A DNA stretch of 64,000 nucleotides, taken from Natrinema caseinilyticum. GTDB lineage: Archaea > Halobacteriota > Halobacteria > Halobacteriales > Natrialbaceae. Both the position numbers and the translations under genes were made by a program. The number at the start of each line of letters is the position of its first letter. Position 1 is the stretch's first letter. A model generated the notes under the pieces. That model was not told the origin of the DNA, did not search any database, and saw only the letters and a list, made by a program, of their open reading frames with translations. Of this stretch, positions 8,683 to 17,403 are shown piece by piece. Where the stretch lies: NCBI RefSeq assembly GCF_024227435.1, contig NZ_CP100445.1, forward strand, positions 3,159,369-3,223,368, given 5' to 3'.

Positions 8683-9117
8683 ATGCCGCGTGCAGTCGTC
8701 GATACGTCCGTATTATTTGCAGCAATCTACCGCCGAGATGCGGCACACAGTGATGGACTTCCTGTTCTTCACGGTATCGACGACGGATCTCTCCCGGAAG
8801 CCGTCGTGATCGATTTCGTACTCGGAGAGACGCTCAACGGTCTCACGACGCATGCAGGTCACGGTGCTGCCGTCGACTTTCTCGATCGTGTGGAAGAAAA
8901 CGCACGATTTCACATCGCCACGCTCCAATCGGACGAACTGGCCACAGCAAAGTCGCTGTTTCGGTGGCACGAGGGGTTTTCGTTCGTTGATGCGTGTATC
9001 GTCGCGTATATGCAGTCGAACGGGCTCGAATATATCTACGCGTTCGACGACGACTTTGATCGGATAGACGAACTGTTTCGACTGGAGACGGCGACGAACC
9101 CGTTCGATCCGCGCTGA
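8683..9117 (+). CDS. PIN-domain ribonuclease toxin (VapC-like)
   Basis: A 144-residue PIN-domain protein, expected to be a Mg-dependent RNase whose activity is blocked by the preceding antitoxin. The four acidic positions of the active site are visible: Asp7 in VVDTSVLF, Glu49 in FVLGETLNG, Asp103 in FSFVDACI and an Asp cluster at 122-124 in AFDDDFDRI. It starts immediately after the antitoxin stop codon. The intact active site suggests a functional toxin. RNA target specificity cannot be read from the sequence. Confidence 0.88.
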   Translation: MPRAVVDTSVLFAAIYRRDAAHSDGLPVLHGIDDGSLPEAVVIDFVLGETLNGLTTHAGHGAAVDFLDRVEENARFHIATLQSDELATAKSLFRWHEGFSFVDACIVAYMQSNGLEYIYAFDDDFDRIDELFRLETATNPFDPR

Positions 9118-9148
9118 CCGCCTTCCTCGGGTCCGGACCCAGGACGAA

Positions 9149-10123
9149 TCAGTACCGCCGTTCGTACACCGTCCCCGACTCGCCGACGACGAGCCGTGGC
9201 GACCGGGCCGTCCCGAGCGCGACCGCGTGGAGTTCGTTGTCGGGCCGAAGGCGAACGAGCGGTTCCCAGCCGTCGAAGCTCCGTTCGTAGATCGCACCCG
9301 CCGACGAGACCGCAAGTGCCGTGTCGCGGTTCCGTGCGAGCGCCGCGATCGGTTGCTCGCCGAGTGTCGCACGCGACCAGTTGACGCCGTTGTAGCCGTA
9401 GACGGCCCCGTTACCGCCCGCGACCGTGACGTGCCCGGTGTCGATCGCCGCGACCGCCGCGAAGTCGACGCCCGCGCCATCGATCCCGATTCGGGTCCAG
9501 GTGACTCCGCCGTCGCGGGACTCGAACACCCCGCCGTCCGTGTCGACGACGTAGGCGTACGCGAGCGACGTGAGGTCGACGTCGGTCACGCTCGAGCCGC
9601 TGCCGGGTTTGCCGACGTCGCCCCACTCGACGGTCGCGCCGTGGCGGCGCCCCCGGAGGAGTTCGCCGGAGCTATTGATGGCCGTAACCCGTTCGTCGCC
9701 GGCCAGGCCGGCGGCCGCGATCGCCGTCCAGGAGGTCGTCTTCGCCAGCGGCGCCGAGAAGTCCGCGACGTGGTCGGCGACGACGTCGTACAAGCCGAGC
9801 GCGCCGCTGTCGCCGGCCATCCAGAGCGCCTGCCCGTTGCTCGTGACCGCCGCGGTTCGAAGGCCGTCGCTCGTGTCCGAAAGACCGTTCTCGAGGGCGA
9901 CGGTCCAGTCGCCGCCGTCGCGGGCGAGGACGACACCGTCCTCGCCGACGGCGAAGGCGCCCTCCGCCGTCGAAACGACGTCGTACAGCGTTGCGTCGGT
10001 GGGGACGTCGACCGCGATCCACTCGCTATCGGCCCCGCCGCAACCGGCGAGCGTGACCGTGGCGACCGTAGCGCCGACCGATGCGAGGAGGCGGCGGCGG
10101 CTCGGAACGCGATCGGTCGTCAT
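9149..10123 (-). CDS. Tat-exported lipoprotein with beta-propeller (BNR/YCF48-like) repeats
   Basis: A 324-residue surface lipoprotein. Arg9-Arg11 in VPSRRRLLASVG and the lipobox LAGC (Cys28) give a twin-arginine lipoprotein signal. The rest consists of repeated blades with motifs such as WMAGDSGALGLYDV, GGVFESRDGGVTW and GESGTVYERRY, as in BNR/photosystem-assembly-type propellers. Its ATG overlaps the stop codon of the membrane-protein gene upstream by 4 bases, so the two are probably made together. A clear relative without the signal lies at 21396-22703. Frame upstream of 10123 is shadow of the neighbour. Function unknown. Confidence 0.8.
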   Translation of the reverse strand: MTTDRVPSRRRLLASVGATVATVTLAGCGGADSEWIAVDVPTDATLYDVVSTAEGAFAVGEDGVVLARDGGDWTVALENGLSDTSDGLRTAAVTSNGQALWMAGDSGALGLYDVVADHVADFSAPLAKTTSWTAIAAAGLAGDERVTAINSSGELLRGRRHGATVEWGDVGKPGSGSSVTDVDLTSLAYAYVVDTDGGVFESRDGGVTWTRIGIDGAGVDFAAVAAIDTGHVTVAGGNGAVYGYNGVNWSRATLGEQPIAALARNRDTALAVSSAGAIYERSFDGWEPLVRLRPDNELHAVALGTARSPRLVVGESGTVYERRY

Positions 10124-11658
10124 CGGCCCTCGTTCGTCCGGTCGACGGCCTCTGTCGCTCGAGACGATTCTTCGTTCGGCCGGGCGTCCGGCTCGGTCGA
10201 CCGTGCGTCGGGATCGGCGGACCGTGGGTCGGGAGCCGACCCTCGAGAGGGAGTTTCGACGGTCGCCGGTCCGATCTCGGTGGCCGTCTCGTGTGACTCG
10301 TGGAACTCGCCCGGCGGGGTGAACGCGCCCGGTGCGGATGTCCGCATGAGGATCGCGGAGATGCGAACGACGTAAGCGAACAGCACCGCGAGCGGGCTGA
10401 ACGCCACCGCGAGCGCGACACTCACGAGAACGAGCAACCACCCCTCGAAGGCGACGGGCGGGTAGCCGCTCGCGTAGATCATGATGACGAGCGACGAGAG
10501 CAAGATCGCGGCGGTGCCGCTGTAGGTGATGAGACGCGAGAGTCGCGCGAGTTCCCGCTGGAGGTAGATCGTCGTGAAGTACTGCCGAGTCGCGTCCGCG
10601 GTGACGAACAGTTCCCGAAGCTCCGAGAGCAGGTCCCTGACGCGGTCCGACAGATCTTCGTCGAAGCGTCGGCGGAGCCGTCGTGCCTCGTTCGCGGCAC
10701 CGGCGTAGTCGTGGTCGATCGTCGGCAGAACGACGGCGAACACCGAGTCCGTCTCGCCGGTGAGTTGCGAGGAGAGCCCGCTGGTGTGCTCTCGCGTCCG
10801 CGCTGCGAACCGACAGATCGATTCGAGGGCGGAGATCGGCGTGTCGACGGCCCGCCCGTCACCGACACGGCTGCGCTCGCTGCCGTTCGCGGCGCGATCC
10901 GCCTCTCCGCATTCGGTCGCGAGTTCGTCCGCTCGGCTGCCGAGCGTGCCAGCCAACCGGGCGAGGAAGGGCGCGGGATCGGTCGGGCTGACGCCGTCGC
11001 CCTCGGTCTGGGCCTCGACGCGACTCCGGAACTCCTGGACGCCGTCGATGCGGTCGGTGAGCCGATCGGGTGTGCCGAACAGCCGCGAGATGATCAACTG
11101 GTTGACCGCGACGACGATCGGGATGAACGAGAACAATCCCGCGATCATCGTACTGAACATCGTCGTGACGAACCGGCTCTCCCGGACGCCGATGACGTCG
11201 CTGACGCCGAGGACGAGCGCGAGGACGAAGATGCCGGCGACGAACCCGCCGACGATCGCCCGCCGGTCGCCCTCGAGCAGGAGCCACCGCCGCCCGCGGC
11301 GACGGGACGGCGTATCGGTGAGATACCGCGCCGCGATCCGGCCGCCGGTCCAGAGGATGCGGACGACCGCCGAGAGCGCGGCGACGGTCAGGCGGAGCAC
11401 GTAGTGAACGAGCGAGATGGCGATCGGCGTCTCGTCCCCGGGAGCAGATCCGGCGTCGTCCCGTCGTTCGTCGGCGGTTTCGGTTCCGTCGTCGACGCCG
11501 TGGCTCGAGGGACTCGCGTCGTGATTCGTTTCAGAACTCGATTCGTCCGATCGGGTCGCAGTTCCCTCGCGCGTGGAACCCGAGTCCGGTGGCTCGTTGG
11601 ACGGCGGCGACGAGTCGGAGGTCCGTTCGGCAGCGGAGGGCGATGAATCGTCAGTCAT
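10120..11658 (-). CDS. Uncharacterised four-helix membrane protein with acidic N-terminus
   Basis: A 512-residue protein that I cannot assign to a named family. The first 80 residues are a Ser/Thr/Asp/Glu-rich disordered tail. Then come hydrophobic stretches near residues 85-110, 140-160 (IVGGFVAGIFVLALVLGVSD), 170-195, and a pair near 375-445. Between the second and third pairs lies a hydrophilic region of about 180 residues. A second disordered Asp/Arg/Glu tail ends the protein. The 4-base overlap with the propeller lipoprotein suggests a membrane/exterior complex made from one message. Confidence 0.75.
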   Translation of the reverse strand: MTDDSSPSAAERTSDSSPPSNEPPDSGSTREGTATRSDESSSETNHDASPSSHGVDDGTETADERRDDAGSAPGDETPIAISLVHYVLRLTVAALSAVVRILWTGGRIAARYLTDTPSRRRGRRWLLLEGDRRAIVGGFVAGIFVLALVLGVSDVIGVRESRFVTTMFSTMIAGLFSFIPIVVAVNQLIISRLFGTPDRLTDRIDGVQEFRSRVEAQTEGDGVSPTDPAPFLARLAGTLGSRADELATECGEADRAANGSERSRVGDGRAVDTPISALESICRFAARTREHTSGLSSQLTGETDSVFAVVLPTIDHDYAGAANEARRLRRRFDEDLSDRVRDLLSELRELFVTADATRQYFTTIYLQRELARLSRLITYSGTAAILLSSLVIMIYASGYPPVAFEGWLLVLVSVALAVAFSPLAVLFAYVVRISAILMRTSAPGAFTPPGEFHESHETATEIGPATVETPSRGSAPDPRSADPDARSTEPDARPNEESSRATEAVDRTNEGR

Positions 11659-11685
11659 TGGTGTGAATTGTGGCGGGATATCGGT

Positions 11686-12699
11686 TCAGAGGCCATTGGA
11701 GACGGCCTCGAGGAGACGGATCGAGAGCAACAGGAGCGCGGTCAGGACGACGACCCGCCGGATGATGGCGCCCCGCGTGGTCCTGATCCGCGAGCGATCC
11801 GACGGATGAAACCCGACGGTCCAGAGCGTGGCGATCGCCCCGACGTTGATCGCGATGACGTTGACCGCGACGACGACGAGCGAACCGAGGACCGCCGCGG
11901 GTTCGCCCCAGGCGACGCCGACGCCGACGACGCCGATCGGCGGCATGATCGCCGCCGCGATCATCACGCCGATGAGGTCCGTGATGCCCGTCGTCGCCAT
12001 TCCCAGTCCGCCGGCGATGCCCGAACAGACCGCGACGGTGACGAGCAACGACGGCGGCAAGCCGTGGCTGCCGAGTCCGAGACTCGCCTCGAGATCGACC
12101 GCGCCCGTGATGACCGTCGACGTTCGTGCGAACACCGCGAACGCGAGGGCGCTCGTCGTGGCGACGCCGATTCCGAGGACCTGGTGTTTGACGCCGCGGA
12201 CGAACAGTCGTCGCTCGTCGAGGACGGTCGCGGCACTCGAGGCCATCGCCGGCCCGAGCAACGGCGCGATTACCATCGCACCGACCAGGACCGCAAGCGA
12301 GTTCAGGAGGACGCCGGTCGTGGCGACGACGCCGCTGATCGCCGTCATCGCTGCGAAGATGACGAGCGAGGGCAACTGTGACTGGGCTTTCGACCGCAAT
12401 TCGCTTCGAGAGATCCGCTCGAACGAGAGCCACTCGCGACGGCCGTCGGGCACCGAACTGTCCCACCCCGTCCCAACGATCGCCATCGGTTCCTCGACGA
12501 CGATCGCCACGTCGCCCTCGACCGACTCCAGATCGTCCTCGAGCGGTTCCACTGCGTGTGCGGGCGTGGGTACCGTGATCGTTCGGCTCTCGCCGGTGGT
12601 GTGGTCGGTGAGGCTGTACTCGAGATCGTGGCGGTCGATGATCGCCGTGATCTCGTCCGTACTCGACTGCGATGAAGTGATCACCGTCAGCAGACGCAT
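11686..12699 (-). CDS. DUF389/TIGR00341-family membrane protein
   Basis: A 337-residue protein with an N-terminal soluble ferredoxin-like domain of about 110 residues (MRLLTVITSSQSSTDEI) followed by about six membrane segments. The segments contain GVLLNSLAVLVGAMVIAPLL and MATTGITDLIGVMIAAAIMP, which are hallmarks of the DUF389 family. No biochemical role is established for that family. The frame is open to a GTG at 12753 that overlaps the stop of the zinc-ribbon gene upstream, but relatives begin with MRL-like residues, so the ATG at 12699 is preferred. It probably shares a transcript with its upstream neighbour. Confidence 0.85.
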   Translation of the reverse strand: MRLLTVITSSQSSTDEITAIIDRHDLEYSLTDHTTGESRTITVPTPAHAVEPLEDDLESVEGDVAIVVEEPMAIVGTGWDSSVPDGRREWLSFERISRSELRSKAQSQLPSLVIFAAMTAISGVVATTGVLLNSLAVLVGAMVIAPLLGPAMASSAATVLDERRLFVRGVKHQVLGIGVATTSALAFAVFARTSTVITGAVDLEASLGLGSHGLPPSLLVTVAVCSGIAGGLGMATTGITDLIGVMIAAAIMPPIGVVGVGVAWGEPAAVLGSLVVVAVNVIAINVGAIATLWTVGFHPSDRSRIRTTRGAIIRRVVVLTALLLLSIRLLEAVSNGL

Positions 12700-12749
12700 A
12701 TTCGACGTTTCCGTGAGACGTCCGGACCGGCGGGACCTGTCGCGATCGA

Positions 12750-13316
12750 TCACAGTAGTTCGAGCGCATCGGTGTCTGGGGTTGGATCGTCGGGGAAGGT
12801 TTGGGCGAACAGCGAGCGGACGGTTTCGCGGATCGTCTCGAGACGGTCGTCTCCGGTATCGTCACACGATCCACCGCAGCGGCCGACCGGTCCGTCGGGT
12901 CCTACGGCGTAGGTCAACCGACCGCTACAGCCCGGACACCGCGGTTCGGCGTGGGACGTCATCCAGTCCACGTCGAACCCGTCCCGAGCCAACCGTTCGC
13001 CGAGCGCGAACCAGACGATGAGGTCGCGTTCCTGGCGCCCGCTCGCCCGCCGCTTGAGCCGGCCGATTGCGAGCGCAGCGCGACGGGAGAGTTCGTCGTT
13101 CGGATCGGTGTGTCGACGGTGACACCGCCGAAAGTAGGTCGTCAGGGCGCGCCTCGAGGACCGTCGCTTTCCCATGGTAAGCGGTGCATCGAGGCTCGCG
13201 TTCGGCGAGAGGTCGTCGGACTGTGGAACGCGCTCCGGACGACCCTGTTCGTCGTAGTGAGCCTCTCGTGAAAGAGAGGCTCCGCTGGTCGGACAGAATG
13301 CGTATTCACCAATCAT
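12750..13316 (-). CDS. Uncharacterised haloarchaeal zinc-ribbon protein
   Basis: A 188-residue protein (141 if translation begins at MGKRRSSRR, position 13175). I do not recognise the family. The middle is an Arg-rich helical segment (RRALTTYFRRCHRRHTD and SRRAALAIGRLKRRASGRQE) and the C-terminal third has a probable zinc ribbon with CPGC and, 18 residues later, CGGSC. A TATA-like TTTATAC at 13379-13385 on this strand lies about 65 bases before the upstream ATG, which supports the longer start. The stop codon overlaps a possible GTG start of the DUF389 gene, consistent with an operon. Confidence 0.6.
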   Translation of the reverse strand: MIGEYAFCPTSGASLSREAHYDEQGRPERVPQSDDLSPNASLDAPLTMGKRRSSRRALTTYFRRCHRRHTDPNDELSRRAALAIGRLKRRASGRQERDLIVWFALGERLARDGFDVDWMTSHAEPRCPGCSGRLTYAVGPDGPVGRCGGSCDDTGDDRLETIRETVRSLFAQTFPDDPTPDTDALELL

Positions 13317-13523
13317 TGTTGGAGGTCGATCGAACCGTCAGTGCGGTCCGACCGGGCACCTCGGCTAGCAGTGCCAGTGGTATAAACTGACACAATACTG
13401 AGAGTGTCTACAATAAAGATACGGACCCGTAAGGCGCTCTAGACGTGCGTTTCAGATATTTAGTGCGACAATGTTATGAATATAGACACCTTATGAGTGG
13501 GGAGTACCAACGGCGGATGCGTC

Positions 13524-13967
13524 ATGTCACGTACTGATCTCGCAGCCATCGATCCGACCGATCGCGCGCCGTGGCACTGGTACGTCCTCATCGGCTATCC
13601 CGTCTTGAGCCTGCTCGGAATCGTTTCGCTCGCTCGACTCACCGGCGGCGGTTCGGTTCTGGCGACTGGCTTCGGCAGCATCGCCCTCCTGATCGTCGTC
13701 ACTGCAGTGGGCGCCGTCACGTTGCCCGCGATCTGGCGCGACGTGGACGTCGTCGCAGACGAAATCGACTCGTGGAATCCCGATCGGGAGATATACGTCG
13801 GCGCGGCAGTCGCTGCTCCGTTGATTCTCGGCGTCCTCTCCGGGCTGGCCGCCGGATTCGGCATCGCGATCGCGCTGACGGTCGTCGCGTTCCTGCTCTC
13901 GTCACTGACGGTCTGTCTCGCTTACCTCTACAATCGACACCGCGAGATAGGTCTCCTGACCCGCTGA
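13524..13967 (+). CDS. Small four-segment membrane protein
   Basis: A 147-residue protein with hydrophobic stretches at roughly residues 20-40, 46-68, 90-112 and 113-135, a Trp-rich N-terminus (RAPWHWYVLIGYPVL) and a short basic tail. No conserved motif is recognised. An in-frame ATG at 13497 would add nine residues. It stands alone, divergent from the zinc-ribbon gene, with AT-rich DNA before it (13380-13500) that also holds a small inverted repeat GACAC/GTGTC at 13389-13408. Confidence 0.65.
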   Translation: MSRTDLAAIDPTDRAPWHWYVLIGYPVLSLLGIVSLARLTGGGSVLATGFGSIALLIVVTAVGAVTLPAIWRDVDVVADEIDSWNPDREIYVGAAVAAPLILGVLSGLAAGFGIAIALTVVAFLLSSLTVCLAYLYNRHREIGLLTR

Positions 13968-14294
13968 GAGTTTTCGTCGCGGCCGCAACGACCGTTCGCC
14001 CGCTCCCGTCGACTGCGCATCAGAGACGATCGGCCGAAACTCGGAACCGATCGGACCGTCCGCCGTTTCGGTACGAATCCTCTAGGTTACGTCCCATTTT
14101 ATAGGCCGCAATCTATTGGTTATTGGTGTTGGTAGGCCCGGACGACGCGCACCCGGCGCGGATGACCTCCTGGCCCGACAGCGCAGCCGCCACTCTCTCC
14201 AGCACCCTGCTCGTGACGTTCGACGCGGGTCCGGCGAACTCGCGACGTGCGATGCAGGTCCGAAGACGCCGTCGACTGTCACTTCGATCACGCC
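13968..14294. other. Intergenic region before the ArsP-like permease
   Basis: No gene is supported here. A TATA-like CCATTTTATAGG at about 14093-14104 could drive the permease gene, leaving a leader of roughly 125-170 bases. Short frames crossing the region have no codon bias or start context to recommend them. Confidence 0.4.
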
Positions 14295-15797
14295 ATGCTC
14301 TCAGCGATACACCTCATCACCGACACGTCAGGCCCCGTGCTGGCAGCGGGGGGACCGCTTTCCACCCTGCTCCCGCAGGCGATCGATCACGGGCCCGTCC
14401 TTCCGGCACAACTCTCGACCGTTCGGCCGACCGGTTCGGGAATCGCCCCCAACGGCGGCGGGTTCGGGTACGCGGCCCGGCTCGTCGGCGTGCTCGGTGC
14501 GCTCTTGCTGGGAGTCCTCTCCGGAGCGATCATCGCGTTTCGGATGGCCTGGGACACCTGGTGGGCGCTCGTCCTCGGCTTTACCATAACCGGGGCCGTC
14601 CAGGAGTTCGTCTCCGAAGACCGCCTCAGCGACTACATCGGCGACGACGGCTGGCGAGAGATCGGCTACGGGACCCTCTTCGGCGCCTCGTCGTCGAGTT
14701 GTTCGTTCTCGGCGGTCGCGACGACACGGACGCTGTTCACCAAAGGTGCCTCGGCCGCGGCCAGCCTGGGCGCGTTCCAGTTCGCGAGCACGGATCTCGT
14801 CCTCGAGCTCGCCCTCGTCGTCACGGTCCTGCTCGGCTGGCAGTTCGCCGCCGCCGAAATCGTCGGCGGGCTGGTCGCCGTCGCCGTGATCGCGGTCGTC
14901 TATCGACGGTTCGTCCCCAACTCCTGGGTCGAACGCGCGCGTGAACACGCGAAGGCGCTCGAGGAGACCGAGTGTGCGACCTGTGGAGTGGCCGCCGACC
15001 CGACCGCCGACGAGACGGTGTCGAAGGTGGTCGACGGCGAGCGGCGGTACTTCTGCTGTGGCGGCTGTCGCGGTGCCTACGATCCCAACGACCGGGACGC
15101 GGTCACCGCCGGCCCGGAGCTTCTGTCGGGCGATCGGTGGCGATCGGCGACCGCCAACGCGATCCGCGAGTGGGACATGCTGTGGCGGGATATCGCCCTC
15201 GGCTTCGTCATCGCCGGACTGCTGGCCGCGCTCGTTCCCACCGCGTGGTGGACGGCTCTCTTCGGGGTCGGCGCAGACGGGAGTCTGACCCGAACCGTCT
15301 CGAACGTCGTCATCGGGGCCGTCGTCGGGGTGGTGACCTTCCTCTGTTCGGTCGGCAACGTCCCCTTCGCGGTCGTCCTCTGGCAGAACGGCGTCTCCTT
15401 CGGCGGCGTCCTCGCGTTCATCTTCGCGGACCTGCTGATCCTACCGCTGGTCCGGACCTATCGGCGCTACTACGGTACCCGCATGGCCGCCGTGATCTTC
15501 GTCGCGTTCTTCCTCGCGGCCGTCGTAGCGGGCCTCGTCGTGGAACTGCTCTTCGGCGGCCTCGGCCTCGTCCCGCCCCACACCACGGGTGGTGGCTCGG
15601 TCTCCGGAGCCTACACGGCCCTCCTCAACGTCGTCGCCGCCCCGATCCTCGCGATCCAGATCTACGTCGCCCTCGAACCGGAACAGCGCGTCCGAATCGG
15701 TACCCGACTCGCGCCCCACGTCGCCGGCGTGATCTACCACGCCCACTCGCTCGTCGAGCGGATCGCATACGCGCTCGAGGATCGCGGGCTCGAGTGA
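14295..15797 (+). CDS. ArsP/UPF0718-type permease with internal TRASH/YHS-like metal domain
   Basis: A 500-residue membrane protein made of two homologous permease halves joined by a soluble insert. Both halves carry the family's small-residue motif: SSSCSFSAVATTRTLFTKGA in the first and FLCSVGNVPFAVVLWQNGVS in the second. The permease family (COG0701) includes ArsP, an organoarsenical exporter. The insert near residues 230-260 has CATCG and, about 22 residues on, FCCGGCRGAY, a Cys pattern like TRASH or YHS domains that bind heavy metals. An upstream ATG at 14247 is possible, but MLSAIHLITD gives a more natural membrane start. Its role may be metal(loid) or copper handling for the oxidase downstream. 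Confidence 0.8.
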   Translation: MLSAIHLITDTSGPVLAAGGPLSTLLPQAIDHGPVLPAQLSTVRPTGSGIAPNGGGFGYAARLVGVLGALLLGVLSGAIIAFRMAWDTWWALVLGFTITGAVQEFVSEDRLSDYIGDDGWREIGYGTLFGASSSSCSFSAVATTRTLFTKGASAAASLGAFQFASTDLVLELALVVTVLLGWQFAAAEIVGGLVAVAVIAVVYRRFVPNSWVERAREHAKALEETECATCGVAADPTADETVSKVVDGERRYFCCGGCRGAYDPNDRDAVTAGPELLSGDRWRSATANAIREWDMLWRDIALGFVIAGLLAALVPTAWWTALFGVGADGSLTRTVSNVVIGAVVGVVTFLCSVGNVPFAVVLWQNGVSFGGVLAFIFADLLILPLVRTYRRYYGTRMAAVIFVAFFLAAVVAGLVVELLFGGLGLVPPHTTGGGSVSGAYTALLNVVAAPILAIQIYVALEPEQRVRIGTRLAPHVAGVIYHAHSLVERIAYALEDRGLE

Positions 15798-15972
15798 GAT
15801 CGCGGACCGAACCCGGCGATCGTCGGGTGATCCCGACCGGGCGTTCGAACCGGACAGCCACCGCGTCGCCGAGACGCACAGGGTCCACCCGCTCGAGGTA
15901 ACCGTCCACACCCACCCACCGCTCGAGGCCGCCCTCGACACCCAGCCGCTCGAATCCCTCGTCTCAGTATCC

Positions 15973-17403
15973 ATGACACAACCACCGACCGACAGCACCG
16001 AACGGAGCGATCCAGTCCGGCTCGTGTGCCTCGTCGCCCTCGTGGCGAGCCACGGCCTGCTTCGGCTCGCAGAACGCTATCTCCCCGAGTTCCTGTCCGC
16101 GCTCGGATACGGATCGATCGTCGTCGGATCGCTGGTGACGCTCGGCTTCGGCGTCGCCGTCGCCGCGTCCGAACGCTCGAGGAACGTGATCGACCGCACC
16201 TCGCCGACCGACCTCGAGACGGCGGCGACCGCCGTGCTGTCGACGGCCCTCGCCGCGATCGGCCTGTTCGCCTGGGCGGGGTCGCCCACGCTCGATACGC
16301 TGCTTGGAACCCCGCTGTCGGCGCTCGGGTGGCTCGCAACGGGCGTCGTCCTCCTCCAGGCCTGGCACGTCGCCGGCCCCGCACGCGGCCTGTGGCCGAT
16401 CGATACGCGCGCACCAGCGCTTCCCTCGAGGCACTCGAACGCGCCGGGAGCCGAGGGCGCCGACGACCGCGCTGTCCGACGGGCGATCACCGCGGACAGC
16501 CGGACGCGAACCGTCGTCGGTGCGTTCGGAGTGGCCGCCGCAGCGGTGTTCGCGACGGCCGCCGTCGCGAGCGCCGACGCCGTCGGTGCCGGATTCGCGC
16601 TGGTCGCCGCTGCCGGCGCCGCCACCGCGCTCGTCGGTGCGGTCGCGGTGGGAACCGCCCGCGATCGGGCGCCACCGATCGGCGATCGTCTCCAACGCGA
16701 CGGGCGAACGAACGACGGACGATCGACGGACGGGCGAACGGAAACCGGGCAAACGAACGCTGCGCAATTCGACGGAGAGTCGAGGCTCACGGACTTCAGG
16801 AACGCCGTCTCGAGGGTGCCGGATCGCCGGCGCTTTGCCGTCATCGGCGACGCGCTCGTCAGAGTAGCGATCGCGGGGATCGTGCCGTATCTGATCCTCC
16901 TGACCGTCGAGTATCGGTCGATCGGGCTCTCGGTCGGCGCCATTACGCTCGCACCGGCGGCCGTCTTCGGCCTGTTCGTCCTCGCGGAAGCCGGCGCCGC
17001 GGTACTCGGTTCGATGGCGACCCCCGCGCTCGTCGACCGGGTGGATCGCAGAGCGCTCCTGGCGGTCGGGTTGACGGCGCTCTCCTTGCTCCCGATGGCG
17101 CTCGTCGCCGCACCGGCCAGGGTCGGCGTCGTCGCGGCCCTGTTCGGTTTGCTCGGCTGTCGCACCGCGATCGAGCCCCTCCGTCCGACGATCGGATCGA
17201 ACACGCAGGCGAGTCCGGTTCCCGGTCCGCGACTCCCCCAGGAGATTCGAACCGCCGTCCGAATCGCCATCGTTCCCGCGCCGCTGATCGGCGGGATCCT
17301 GTACGCGATCGATCCGCTGGTCGCGTTCACCGGCGCGACGACGGTCGGGCTGCTCGGCGTGCGCGAACTGGGACGGGCGTTCGCCTTCGGACGGCACCGA
17401 TGA
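15973..17403 (+). CDS. MFS-like multispanning transporter
   Basis: A 476-residue protein with about twelve hydrophobic stretches in two groups of six. They are separated by a hydrophilic linker (residues about 235-275) rich in Asn, Asp, Thr and Arg. The pattern fits a Major Facilitator carrier, though signature motifs are weak. The stop codon overlaps the start of the oxidase gene by 4 bases (ATGA), a strong sign of coupled production. In bacteria the MFS protein CcoA supplies copper to haem-copper oxidases; a similar role here is only inferred from position. Confidence 0.7.
   Translation: MTQPPTDSTERSDPVRLVCLVALVASHGLLRLAERYLPEFLSALGYGSIVVGSLVTLGFGVAVAASERSRNVIDRTSPTDLETAATAVLSTALAAIGLFAWAGSPTLDTLLGTPLSALGWLATGVVLLQAWHVAGPARGLWPIDTRAPALPSRHSNAPGAEGADDRAVRRAITADSRTRTVVGAFGVAAAAVFATAAVASADAVGAGFALVAAAGAATALVGAVAVGTARDRAPPIGDRLQRDGRTNDGRSTDGRTETGQTNAAQFDGESRLTDFRNAVSRVPDRRRFAVIGDALVRVAIAGIVPYLILLTVEYRSIGLSVGAITLAPAAVFGLFVLAEAGAAVLGSMATPALVDRVDRRALLAVGLTALSLLPMALVAAPARVGVVAALFGLLGCRTAIEPLRPTIGSNTQASPVPGPRLPQEIRTAVRIAIVPAPLIGGILYAIDPLVAFTGATTVGLLGVRELGRAFAFGRHR

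Noticed and set aside
16026-17399. Long upstream extension of the oxidase frame
   Set aside because: The extension overlaps the MFS-like gene and has an Arg-rich translation; the ATG at 17400 overlaps the preceding stop and begins the oxidase-like protein.
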